Of a stretch of DNA of 64,000 bases, positions 51,868 through 60,275 are shown in pieces. Location of the stretch: the NCBI RefSeq assembly GCF_003053845.1, contig NZ_QAYG01000001.1, positions 502,078 to 566,077 on the forward strand. The letters are read 5' to 3'. Under the pieces are notes generated by a model. The model worked only from the letters and a program-made list of their open reading frames with translations, searched no databases and had not been told where the DNA came from. Position numbers and translations under genes: made by a program. How positions within the stretch are numbered: position 1 is the stretch's first letter; each line of letters begins with the position of its first letter. Source of the stretch: Breoghania corrubedonensis. Lineage in GTDB: Bacteria; Pseudomonadota; Alphaproteobacteria; Rhizobiales; Stappiaceae.

Positions 51868-52407
51868 ATGCTGGAAGATGATGTCGCCTACGGCGCGGCG
51901 GCGCGGACGTTTCACTGGATCACCGCGGCGCTGGTGCTGACGATGGTCCCTGCCGGGTTCGTCATGCTGAGCGCCCCATCCGGCGCGATCCAGAATTTCC
52001 TGTTCGACTATCACCGCTCGTGCGGGGTGGTGCTCTTCGTGCTTACCGTGGCGCGGCTCGCGTGGCGCTGGAAGTCGCCGCCAGCCGCGATCATCGAGGA
52101 TATCCCGCTCATCCAGCGCATCGTCGCGCGGGTGGTGCATTTCCTGCTCTATGCGCTGCTGCTCGTCCAGCCCATCGTCGGCTGGATCGGGACATCGGCC
52201 TTTGGCGCGAAAATCACCGTCTTCTGGCTGTTCGTGCTGCCGCCAATCGTCGACAAGGACAAGGCCGTCGCCGACACGTTCCTCGAACTTCACGAGACAC
52301 TGGGACTGACCATGACGGCGCTCGTGGCGATGCACATCGCCGGCGCGCTTTACCACCATTTCATCCGCCGCGACCGAACCTTGATGCGGATGGTGGCGGG
52401 CGCTTGA
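51868..52407 (+). CDS. Cytochrome b561 family protein
   Basis: A 179-residue inner-membrane protein with four hydrophobic segments. Conserved histidines occur in RTFHWI, DYHRSCG, VVHFLLYA and MHIAGALYHH, enough for two b-type hemes. Such proteins pass electrons from periplasmic or membrane donors to quinone; YceJ/CybB-like. It stands alone, with a good GGAGG before ATG 51868. Confidence 0.9.
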   Translation: MLEDDVAYGAAARTFHWITAALVLTMVPAGFVMLSAPSGAIQNFLFDYHRSCGVVLFVLTVARLAWRWKSPPAAIIEDIPLIQRIVARVVHFLLYALLLVQPIVGWIGTSAFGAKITVFWLFVLPPIVDKDKAVADTFLELHETLGLTMTALVAMHIAGALYHHFIRRDRTLMRMVAGA

Positions 52408-52429
52408 GTCGGTCGGATTCGGCGCGTGT

Positions 52430-52705
52430 CTAACGGTTGGCGGGCGGACGCACGAAGGGTTGGCGGTCGTAGGTGGGGACGCTCTGCCGGCGGATGAGCT
52501 CGTTGGTCTTGCGGCGGATCTCGTCCTGCTGGCGATCGCGGATCTGCTGCTGACGCTGGCGCAGGGAGTCGCGCAAGGCCTGGTCTGTCTGCTGTTGCTG
52601 GCGCTGCAAAAGTTCCGCCCCGCTCGGCGAAAGCTGGGCGACCGCCACCGAGCCCAGAGCGAGGGCGACGAGCAGCGGCAGCAAAAGGGCGATGATCGGG
52701 CGCAT
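52430..52705 (-). CDS. Small exported Gln/Arg-rich protein
   Basis: A 91-residue protein that I do not recognise. A signal peptide at about 1-24 (RPIIALLLPLLVALALGSVAVAQ) is followed by a charged helical region rich in Gln and Arg (about 35-75), likely a coiled coil, and a short basic tail. The start at 52705 is chosen for the signal peptide; the frame is open to 52864. It ends 22 bp from the cytochrome b561 stop (convergent). A periplasmic structural or adaptor role is possible but not shown. Confidence 0.6.
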   Translation of the reverse strand: MRPIIALLLPLLVALALGSVAVAQLSPSGAELLQRQQQQTDQALRDSLRQRQQQIRDRQQDEIRRKTNELIRRQSVPTYDRQPFVRPPANR

Positions 52706-52841
52706 GAGTCCGATATAGGTGTTCAGCCCTTCAATGTGGAGTGCCAAGAGTGACATTGATCGTCGCAGCCGCGCGCCGCTCCACCGGGCGGACAGCCGTG
52801 TCCGCTTCACTCCGGTTGGCCTTTCTCCAAGGTCTTGCGTC

Positions 52842-53516
52842 CTAGCCCGTTTCAGCAAAGCCATTTTTTTCGCGTTCCAGACCCGCGACGAGATCGTTGA
52901 AGCCCTCGCCCTGGATCAGGATGTGGCTCTTCAGAATGGCTTCGGCCTCCTGCGGCCGTTCATTGACGATGGCATCGACGATGGCGCGATGTTCGGCGAG
53001 CGAACGGCGCACACGGCCGCGAACGCGAAGCTGGAGCCGCCGGTAGGGTTTCAGCCGACGGTGGAGCGCCGTCGCCTGGGCGCAGAGATAGCCGTTGCCA
53101 CAGGCGCTGTAGACCAGGAAATGAAAGCGTTCGTTCGCGTAGTAGTAGGTATCCAGTTCGCCGCGCGAACAGGCCGCCTCGCAGGCCTCCAGCGCTTCGT
53201 TCAGCTCCGCCGTTTGCGATACGGTCATGCGGCGGGACGCGAGACGGCCGCACATGCCCTCCAGCTCGGCCATCACCTCGAACATCTCGATGATTTCCGA
53301 AATCGAAGGTCGGCGGACAAAGGCACCGCGACGGGGTTTGAGATCCACCAGCCCGGACGCCGCAAGATGCTGAAACGCCTCGCGGATGGGCGTTCGCGAA
53401 ACCTCGAATCGCCTGGCGAGATTCACCTCGTCGAGCCGGTCGCCAGGGGCGTAGGTCCCCGTCAGGATATCCTGTTCAAGCTGATCACGCAGCCGGTCGG
53501 CAATCCGCTCACTCAT
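52842..53516 (-). CDS. matR: GntR/FCD regulator of the malonate locus (MatR-like)
   Basis: A 224-residue regulator. The winged helix (about 5-70) has LDEVNLARRFEVSRTPIREAFQHL, and the C-terminal FCD domain (about 80-205) has the metal-site residues in YYANERFHFLVYSACGN and LAEHRAIVDAI. ATG 53516 has GAGGGA upstream; GTG 53522 is too close to it. It is divergent from the dctPQM-matAB operon, as matR is in rhizobial mat loci, and a MatR-like operator lies between them. It likely senses malonate or malonyl-CoA (inference). Confidence 0.85.
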   Translation of the reverse strand: MSERIADRLRDQLEQDILTGTYAPGDRLDEVNLARRFEVSRTPIREAFQHLAASGLVDLKPRRGAFVRRPSISEIIEMFEVMAELEGMCGRLASRRMTVSQTAELNEALEACEAACSRGELDTYYYANERFHFLVYSACGNGYLCAQATALHRRLKPYRRLQLRVRGRVRRSLAEHRAIVDAIVNERPQEAEAILKSHILIQGEGFNDLVAGLEREKNGFAETG

Positions 53517-53751
53517 AGGCACATCCCTCGACGCCCCTCACCCGGGACGGCCCTCGCGCAATCCCATGCCATCTTGCAGGCTCGTTCAAACCGGATACGA
53601 AAACAGATTTCGCTTTCCCGAAAGCGACATTGCGGAAAACACCAATTTTCAAGTCCCGCTTCGCCCTTAGTCCAGACCAACAAGCTCATCTCGTCTGTCC
53701 GGGTGTTTCTCACGAACCGTTCTGCATCCCATCGAGTGTTTTAATCCTGCT

Positions 53752-53765
53752 TCCTGTATACAAGA
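53752..53765. promoter_or_regulatory. Candidate MatR operator
   Basis: The minus strand reads TCTTGTATACAGGA, with a perfect TGTATACA core (53755-53762). From memory, the reported MatR site of Rhizobium leguminosarum bv. trifolii is TCTTGTA/TACACGA, which would be 13 of 14 identical. It lies in the matR-dctP gap, just upstream of a TTGACT (53769-53774). Confidence 0.6.
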
Positions 53766-53851
53766 ACCTTGACTCTGTGTGCATGCCTCCGTCAAGCTGG
53801 CTTTACCCAACGTCATAAAAATGCCGGCAACGACCGGCGGGAGGAAACGAC

Positions 53852-54871
53852 ATGCCGACAACCGCCTTGCGGAAATGCATCACTGTGGCCGCCATCACCG
53901 CTGCTCTTGGGGCGACGGGCCTCATCGCCGCCGCCTCGGCCGCCGACATCACGCTCAAGGCCTCGCACCAGTGGCCCGGCGGCAAGGGCGACGTGCGCGA
54001 CGAAATGGTGCAGATCCTGGCGCGCGAAGTGGAAAAGGCCGATGTGGGCCTGAAGATCCAGGTCTATCCGGGCCAGTCGCTGTTCAAGGCCAAGGAACAG
54101 TGGGGCGCCATGGTCAAGGGCCAGCTCGACATCGCCGCCTTCCCGCTCGACTACGCGTCGGGCCGTCACCCGGAATTCTCCGTAACCCTGATGCCGGGGC
54201 TGGTGCGCAACCATGAGCGCGCGGCGCGGCTGAATTCCTCCGAATTCATGAAGCAGATCAAGCAGGTCGTCAACGATGCCGGCGTGGTGGTGCTTTCCGA
54301 CGCCTGGCTGGCCGGCGCCTTTGCTTCCAAAGAGCGCTGCATCACCTCGCCGGACACCATCAAGGGACAGGTGACACGCGCCGCGGGGCCCGCCTTCGAG
54401 CAGATGCTGGTGGGTGCCGGCGGTTCTATCGCCTCCATGCCGTCGTCGGAGATCTACACCGGGCTGCAGACGGGCGTTCTCGACGCGGCCAACACCTCGT
54501 CGGGCTCTTTCGTTTCCTACCGGCTCTATGAGCAGACCAAGTGCCTGACCAAGCCGGGCGCCAACGCGCTGTGGTTCATGTACGAGCCGATCCTGATGTC
54601 CAAGCGGTCCTTCGACCAGTTGAGCAAGGAACAGCAGAACGCGCTGATGGCGGCCGGCAAGGTGGCGCAGGATTACTTCGCAGGCGAGGCCAAGGGGCTG
54701 GACGACAAGCTCGTCAAGACCTTCCAGGACGCGGGCGTCGAGGTCGTCGAAATGAGCTCGGACGACTATCAGGCCTGGCTCGAGATCGCGAAGGCGACCT
54801 CCTACAAGAACTTCGCGGAGAAGGTCGAAGGCGGCCAGGCGATGATCGACGCAGCGCTGGCGGTGGAATAG
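53852..54871 (+). CDS. dctP: TRAP transporter solute-binding protein (DctP family)
   Basis: A 339-residue periplasmic protein. Signal peptide is about 1-31, cut after ASA. The body shows the DctP pattern: LKASHQWPGGKGD, the carboxylate-binding arginine region VTRAAGPAFEQMLVGAGG and IYTGLQTGVLDAANTS. ATG 53852 follows GGGAGGAA. It is followed by the membrane genes dctQ and dctM and by matA and matB, so malonate is the likely ligand (inference). Confidence 0.92.
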   Translation: MPTTALRKCITVAAITAALGATGLIAAASAADITLKASHQWPGGKGDVRDEMVQILAREVEKADVGLKIQVYPGQSLFKAKEQWGAMVKGQLDIAAFPLDYASGRHPEFSVTLMPGLVRNHERAARLNSSEFMKQIKQVVNDAGVVVLSDAWLAGAFASKERCITSPDTIKGQVTRAAGPAFEQMLVGAGGSIASMPSSEIYTGLQTGVLDAANTSSGSFVSYRLYEQTKCLTKPGANALWFMYEPILMSKRSFDQLSKEQQNALMAAGKVAQDYFAGEAKGLDDKLVKTFQDAGVEVVEMSSDDYQAWLEIAKATSYKNFAEKVEGGQAMIDAALAVE

Positions 54872-54918
54872 CGACAAGCCGCCTGATGGTGCGGGTACCC
54901 GAGCGTCCGAGGCTTGCT

Positions 54919-55054
54919 CCCCTCCCCCCCTTGCGGGGGAGATGTCGGCCTATGGCCGACAGAGGGGGGTGAGCCGCTCGCACCGAACTTGCCGCCTTAC
55001 CCCCCTCTGTCACGCAAGAGCGTGACATCTCCCCCGCAAGGGGGGGGGGGAGGG
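54919..55054. repeat. RIME-like mosaic palindrome, copy 4
   Basis: Outer arms begin CCCCTCCCCCCCTTGCGG and end with a run of 11 G residues followed by AGGG. Inner hairpins are TGTCGGCCTATGGCCGACA and TGTCACGCAAGAGCGTGACA. It lies between dctP and dctQ, matching the tendency to separate binding-protein genes from membrane-component genes. Confidence 0.75.
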
Positions 55055-55120
55055 CGCAAGCCGCCCCAACCCGGAACACGTCCAACTTCCGAGAGCCTCG
55101 GCCCGCGTCAGGACCCCTTC

Positions 55121-55624
55121 ATGAAAGCCTATATCTCCCTCGTTTCGAGCCTTTCGCGCGTCCTTGGCGTCATTGCGATCCTGCTGGTCGCGGGCGCGGC
55201 GCTCGTCGTGTGCCAGATGGTGTTCGTGCGCTACGTGCTGAACGGATCGACCGTCTGGCAGACCGAGTTCGTCATCTATGCGCTCGTCGCCGCGACGTTT
55301 CTCGGCTCGCCCTTTGTGCTGCTGGAAGGTGGGCACGTGAATGTCGATCTGTTGCCCAATGCCATGCCGCGACCAGTGCGGCTGGTCATGAACGCGGCGG
55401 CCGGGCTCGTCGGACTGGCCTTCGCCGCATTGCTGGCCTGGTCGGGCTGGATCTATTTCGAGGAAGCGTGGACCAACGGCTGGACGACGGACACGGTCTG
55501 GGCGCCGCCCTTGTGGATCCCGCTGGCACCGCTGCCGCTCGGCATCGGCGTCCTGTGCCTGCAATACGTTGCCGAGATCCTCCGTCCCTTTGCGGGCAAC
55601 GGGTACGGGAAGGCCATCCTATGA
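55121..55624 (+). CDS. dctQ: TRAP transporter small membrane protein (DctQ family)
   Basis: A 167-residue inner-membrane protein with four hydrophobic segments and the DctQ pattern (VFVRYVLNGSTVWQTEFVIY and GSPFVLLEGGHVNVD). The start ATG 55121 has AGGA upstream; the longer open frame comes from the palindrome. Its stop overlaps the dctM start (ATGA). Confidence 0.92.
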   Translation: MKAYISLVSSLSRVLGVIAILLVAGAALVVCQMVFVRYVLNGSTVWQTEFVIYALVAATFLGSPFVLLEGGHVNVDLLPNAMPRPVRLVMNAAAGLVGLAFAALLAWSGWIYFEEAWTNGWTTDTVWAPPLWIPLAPLPLGIGVLCLQYVAEILRPFAGNGYGKAIL

Positions 55625-56928
55625 CGCCTCTTGCCATCGGAGCGCTGGTTCTCCTCGCACTCATCGCGCTTCTCGCCATCGGCACGCCGATCGCCTTCGC
55701 GCTCGGCTTCGTCTCCATCGTCACGCTGATGGTCGTGGAAGGCACCGGCTCGCTGTCGATCCTCGGTGAGACGTTCTTCGGCGGGCTCGCCTCGTTCTCG
55801 CTCGTCTCCATTCCGATGTTCATCCTGATGGGCGCGGCGGTCGCCTCCTCGCCGGCCGGCAAGGATCTCTATCTCGCGCTTGATCGCTGGCTGAACCGGG
55901 TTCCCGGCGGGCTGGTGCTCTCCAATCTCGGCGCCTGCTCGATCTTCGCGGCCCTTTCCGGCTCCTCGCCCGCAACGTGCGCGGCCATCGGCAAGATGGG
56001 CATCCCGGAAATGACGAGCCGCGGATACCCCAAGGAGATCGCCGCCGGTTCCATTGCGGCGGGCGGCACGCTCGGCATCCTCATTCCGCCGTCCGTCACC
56101 ATGATCGTCTACGGCATCGCGACGGAGACCTCGATCGGCCGGCTTTTCCTGGCGGGCATTCTGCCCGGCGCCATGCTGACGGCGCTGTTCATGGCCTGGA
56201 CGCTCTACTCCTGCCGGCGCCGCGGCATCGGCCTTTCGGACGTGACCGAGCGCTTCACCATGCGCCAGCGCTTCGAGGTGCTGCCGAAGGTCATTCCCTT
56301 TCTGCTGATCATCGTCGGCATCCTCTACGTGCTCTATGGCGGGGTGGCGACGCCGTCGGAAGCGGCGGGCGTGGGCGCGGTCTTCTGCATCGTGCTGGTG
56401 ATGGTGATCTACCGGTTGTGGAAGGCGCGGCCGCTATGGATGGTGCTGCGCGACACGCTGAAGGAAAGCGTCATGATCATGATGATCATCGGCGCCTCGG
56501 AACTTTTCTCCTTCACGCTGTCCTCAATGTTCATCACCCAGTCGATCGCCGCCTGGATCGCGGACCTGGACGTCAACCGCTGGGTGCTGATGGGGGTTAT
56601 CAACCTCTTCCTGCTGGTGGCGGGCTTCTTCCTGCCGCCGGTCGCGGTGATCCTGATGACGGCACCGATCCTGATGCCGATCATCACCCAGGCGGGCTTC
56701 GATCCCTACTGGTTCGCGGTCGTGCTCACCATCAACATGGAAATCGGCCTGATCACCCCGCCGGTGGGGCTGAACCTCTATGTCATCAACGGAATCGCCC
56801 CCGATATCACGCTCGGCCAGATCCTTCGCGGCGCGCTGCCCTATGTATTGTGCATGGTTCTGGGCATCGTGCTGTTGTGTGTCTTTCCCGAGATCGCCAC
56901 ATGGTTGCCCAGAGCCATGATGGGGTAG
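55621..56928 (+). CDS. dctM: TRAP transporter large membrane protein (DctM family)
   Basis: A 435-residue inner-membrane protein with about 12 hydrophobic segments. DctM signatures include FSLVSIPMFILMGA, FAALSGSSPATCAAIG and GGTLGILIPPSVTMIVYG, and near the end GLITPPVGLNLYVINGI. It forms the sodium-driven channel with DctQ. ATGA overlap with dctQ; 32 bp gap to matA. Confidence 0.94.
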   Translation: MTPLAIGALVLLALIALLAIGTPIAFALGFVSIVTLMVVEGTGSLSILGETFFGGLASFSLVSIPMFILMGAAVASSPAGKDLYLALDRWLNRVPGGLVLSNLGACSIFAALSGSSPATCAAIGKMGIPEMTSRGYPKEIAAGSIAAGGTLGILIPPSVTMIVYGIATETSIGRLFLAGILPGAMLTALFMAWTLYSCRRRGIGLSDVTERFTMRQRFEVLPKVIPFLLIIVGILYVLYGGVATPSEAAGVGAVFCIVLVMVIYRLWKARPLWMVLRDTLKESVMIMMIIGASELFSFTLSSMFITQSIAAWIADLDVNRWVLMGVINLFLLVAGFFLPPVAVILMTAPILMPIITQAGFDPYWFAVVLTINMEIGLITPPVGLNLYVINGIAPDITLGQILRGALPYVLCMVLGIVLLCVFPEIATWLPRAMMG

Positions 56929-56960
56929 CCACGATGCGGCGACCCGGAAAGGAAGAGGCC

Positions 56961-58355
56961 ATGACAACGATCGAACAACGAGGAGAAACGAAGCGCATGA
57001 GCATGCTGCAGGACATGCTGTCGGCCCTGGTGAGCCGAGGCGCACGGCTGATGGAGGGGCGCGACGGCACCTACTCCGCCGAAAGCCTGGAGGCGTTGTG
57101 CCAGGCGCTGCTTTCCTCGCGCGGTGAGGCGTCGGGCGTGGCGCTGGCGAGCGAGATCCTGCGTGGCTTCGATACGCTCGATGCCGAGGGGCGCAGGGAT
57201 TTCCTGATCATGCTGGGCGAACCGTATGACCCCGACCCGGACCGGGTGGAAAATGCAGCAGCCGCCTATCGCGAGAACCATAGCAACGAGGCGCTTGCCG
57301 AACTGATCGCAGCCACCGAGCCACCGCGCCAGGAACTGTTGCGCCGGTTGAATCTTGCCCCCGGCGGCACGCCCGCGCTCGTGCACATGCGCGAGGCGCT
57401 GCTGCCATTGCTCGCCGACAATCCGGGGCTGAAGCGGGTCGATGCCGATTTCGGCCGGCTGTTCAGCTCATGGTTCAACCGCGGCTTCCTGGTGCTGCGC
57501 CACATCGACTGGGAAACCCCGGCGCACATTCTGGAAAAGATCATCGAATACGAGGCGGTGCATGCGATCCACACCTGGGACGAGTTGCGCCGCCGCGTGC
57601 AGCCGGCCGACCGGCGCTGCTTCGCCTTCTTCCACCCCTCCATGCCGGACGATCCGCTGATCTTCGTGGAGGTGGCGCTGTCGCGTGAGATCCCGGCATC
57701 GATCCAGGGATTGCTTTCGGAGGATCGCGAGGTACTGAGCCCGGACAAGGCGACGACGGCGACCTTCTATTCCATCTCCAACTGCCAGACGGGCCTCAGG
57801 GGCGTTTCCTTCGGCAACTTCCTGATCAAGCAGGTGGCCGAGGATCTGGCCCACGAGATCCCGGGCCTGAAGACCTTCGTCACGCTGTCGCCGGCGCCGG
57901 GCCTGACGCGCTGGATCCAGGCTCAGGCGGAGGAAGATCCGGACGGACGCGCGGCTCAGGCGCTTGCGTTGACGGCGGCGGATGGCTGGCATCTCGATGA
58001 AGAGGTCGCGGGCAAGGCCGAACCGCTGATCAAGGGTCTAGCGGCGGAATACTACCTCAACGCCAAGCGCTCGGACGGCCAGCCGATCGATCCGGTCGCG
58101 CGCTTTCACCTCGGCAACGGCGCGATGCTGCGCCAGATCGACTGGCTCGGCGACACCTCGCCCAAGGGCCTTTCGCAATCGGCGGGGGTCATGGTGAATT
58201 ACCTCTATGACCTTGGGGACGTGGAGGCCAATCACGAGGCCTACGCGACACGCCGTGAGGTCAAGGCGGCCCGCGCGGTGCGCGGCCTGCTGCCCTCCGG
58301 CGACCGGAAGGCGAAAAAGCCCGAAATCGAAAAGAAGGACAAGGATACGGCATGA
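56961..58355 (+). CDS. matA: Malonyl-CoA decarboxylase
   Basis: A 464-residue enzyme that decarboxylates malonyl-CoA to acetyl-CoA. The N-terminal helical domain (about 1-160) is followed by the GNAT-like catalytic domain, with the conserved serine in SISNCQTGLRGVSFGN and the histidine in RFHLGNGAMLR. ATG 56961 has AGGAAGAGG upstream. The C-terminal tail is lysine-rich. Its stop overlaps matB (ATGA), so the synthetase and decarboxylase are made together. Confidence 0.95.
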   Translation: MTTIEQRGETKRMSMLQDMLSALVSRGARLMEGRDGTYSAESLEALCQALLSSRGEASGVALASEILRGFDTLDAEGRRDFLIMLGEPYDPDPDRVENAAAAYRENHSNEALAELIAATEPPRQELLRRLNLAPGGTPALVHMREALLPLLADNPGLKRVDADFGRLFSSWFNRGFLVLRHIDWETPAHILEKIIEYEAVHAIHTWDELRRRVQPADRRCFAFFHPSMPDDPLIFVEVALSREIPASIQGLLSEDREVLSPDKATTATFYSISNCQTGLRGVSFGNFLIKQVAEDLAHEIPGLKTFVTLSPAPGLTRWIQAQAEEDPDGRAAQALALTAADGWHLDEEVAGKAEPLIKGLAAEYYLNAKRSDGQPIDPVARFHLGNGAMLRQIDWLGDTSPKGLSQSAGVMVNYLYDLGDVEANHEAYATRREVKAARAVRGLLPSGDRKAKKPEIEKKDKDTA

Positions 58356-59890
58356 CGAACGGTTCCCCCAACGTGCTCTACGACGCCCTGCTGGGCAGCC
58401 CGCGCGATCCGGCCAAGGCGCTGATCCGGCGCCCAGACGGCGGCGAGATCAGCTACGGCGAAATGATCGCGCTGACGGGCCGGCTTGCGAACGCGCTTGT
58501 CGCGCTAAGCGTGGAGCCGGGGGACCGCGTGGCTGTACAGGTGGAGAAATCGCCGGAAGCGCTGGCGCTCTACCTCGCCACGGTGCGCGCCGGCGCCGTC
58601 TTCCTGCCGCTCAACACCGCCTATACAGCGACCGAGATCGGCTATTTCGTGGGCGATGCGGCGCCGAGCCTCATCGTCTGCGATCCGCGTTCGGAAAAGG
58701 TCCTGCACGAGATCGACCGCGATGCGGCCGCCGCGCTGAGGACGCTCGACGCCGACGGCGCGGGAAGCCTGATGGACCTCGCCGCCGGCCAGCCGGACGA
58801 TTTCGCAAATGTGCCCCGCGCCGCCGAAGACCTCGCGGCGATCCTCTACACGTCGGGCACGACGGGCCGCTCCAAGGGGGCGATGCTGTCGCATGCGAAC
58901 CTGCTCGACAACGCCCGCACGCTGGTGGAGGCTTGGCGTTTCACGTCCGACGATGTGCTGCTGCACGCGCTGCCGATCTATCACACGCACGGGCTTTTCG
59001 TTGCCTGCAACACGGTGATGGTGTCGGGCGGGTCGATGATCTTCCTGCCCAAGTTCGACGCGGATGCGATCATCTCGCATCTGCCGGACGCGACATCGAT
59101 GATGGGGGTGCCGACCTTCTACACCAGACTTCTGCCGCGCGAGGACTTCACCAAGCCGCTGGTTGCACACATGCGGCTCTTCACCTCCGGCTCGGCGCCG
59201 CTGCTGGCGGAAACCCATGTGGAGTTCGAAGAGCGTACTGGTCACCGTATTCTCGAGCGTTACGGGATGACGGAGACCAACATGAACACCTCCAACCCCT
59301 ATGACGGCGAACGCCGCGCCGGGACGGTGGGCTTTCCGCTGCCGGGCGTCTCCCTGCGCATCGCGCACCCGGAGACGGGCGAGGAACTGGCGGCGGGCAA
59401 GATCGGCATGATCGAGGTGAAGGGGCCGAACGTCTTTTCCGGCTACTGGCGGATGCCTGAGAAGACCGCCTCGGAGTTCCGGCCCGACGGTTTCTTCATC
59501 ACCGGCGATCTCGGCCAGATCGATGAGGACGGTTACGTCCATATCGTTGGTCGGCAGAAGGACCTGATCATTTCCGGCGGCTTCAACATCTACCCGAAGG
59601 AGATCGAACTGGTGCTCGACGAATTGGACGGGGTGGCAGAATCCGCCGTCATCGGCGTGCCGCATCCCGATTTCGGCGAAGGCGTGGTGGCGGTTATCGT
59701 TCCAAAGAAGGGCGCGAAGCTTTCAGAGGACGGCGTGAAGGCGGCGATCGGCGATCGGCTCGCGCGCTTCAAGCAGCCAAAGCGCGTGTTCTTCGCCGAC
59801 GCCCTGCCACGCAACACCATGGGCAAGGTGCAGAAGAACGTGCTGAGGGACGAGCACGGGGCCGAGTTCAAGGAGACTACGGGGGCGTGA
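58352..59890 (+). CDS. matB: Malonyl-CoA synthetase
   Basis: A 512-residue adenylate-forming enzyme that activates malonate with CoA and ATP. The phosphate loop is YTSGTTGRSKGAML (about 169-182), the aromatic core motif is YGMTETNMNT, the hinge is DLGQIDEDGYVHIVGRQKD and the catalytic lysine lies in NTMGKVQKNVL near the C-terminus. ATGA overlap with matA. With TRAP uptake and MatA it completes malonate to acetyl-CoA conversion. Confidence 0.95.
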   Translation: MTNGSPNVLYDALLGSPRDPAKALIRRPDGGEISYGEMIALTGRLANALVALSVEPGDRVAVQVEKSPEALALYLATVRAGAVFLPLNTAYTATEIGYFVGDAAPSLIVCDPRSEKVLHEIDRDAAAALRTLDADGAGSLMDLAAGQPDDFANVPRAAEDLAAILYTSGTTGRSKGAMLSHANLLDNARTLVEAWRFTSDDVLLHALPIYHTHGLFVACNTVMVSGGSMIFLPKFDADAIISHLPDATSMMGVPTFYTRLLPREDFTKPLVAHMRLFTSGSAPLLAETHVEFEERTGHRILERYGMTETNMNTSNPYDGERRAGTVGFPLPGVSLRIAHPETGEELAAGKIGMIEVKGPNVFSGYWRMPEKTASEFRPDGFFITGDLGQIDEDGYVHIVGRQKDLIISGGFNIYPKEIELVLDELDGVAESAVIGVPHPDFGEGVVAVIVPKKGAKLSEDGVKAAIGDRLARFKQPKRVFFADALPRNTMGKVQKNVLRDEHGAEFKETTGA

Positions 59891-59941
59891 GGGCGGAGCC
59901 CGCAAATGGTATCGGGTTATGTAATTCTATTTCTCCTCCGT

Positions 59942-60162
59942 CATCCCGGCCTCCGAGCCGGGATCCATGCCGTGCAAGCATCCGCGCGGGAGAAAATTGA
60001 ACCGGCGCGGCTTCGCCGCACTTGTTGCGCTGGATTCCGGGTCTAGCCGTGCGCCTTCGGCGCAGACCGCCCGGAATGAGGGCGTGTGCGTGAAGCTTCA
60101 AGCCCAACCCCACCTTCCTCATTCCGGACAAGTGAGGCGCAGCCGAGCGCCGATCCGGAATC
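59942..60162. repeat. Cluster of three palindromic units
   Basis: The 385-bp gap 59891-60275 contains three separate palindromes: ATCCCGGCCTCCGAGCCGGGAT (59943-59964), a unit bounded by ATTCCGGG and CCCGGAAT (60034-60077), and one bounded by ATTCCGGA and TCCGGAAT (60121-60161). Nothing coding was seen. Confidence 0.6.
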
Positions 60163-60275
60163 CAGAAATCAGTGCGCCCGCAAGGGCGCTCCAATTCACG
60201 CCCCTTCCCCCGCGCCCCATTCCCGGTGTACGAACCGTGAACCCTTAACGGCCCTCAAGGATTCGCGAACCCGTC

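Noticed and set aside
50407-52359. A 650-codon open frame on the minus strand
   Set aside because: Antisense to ribA and the cytochrome b561 gene; composition typical of a GC-rich shadow frame.
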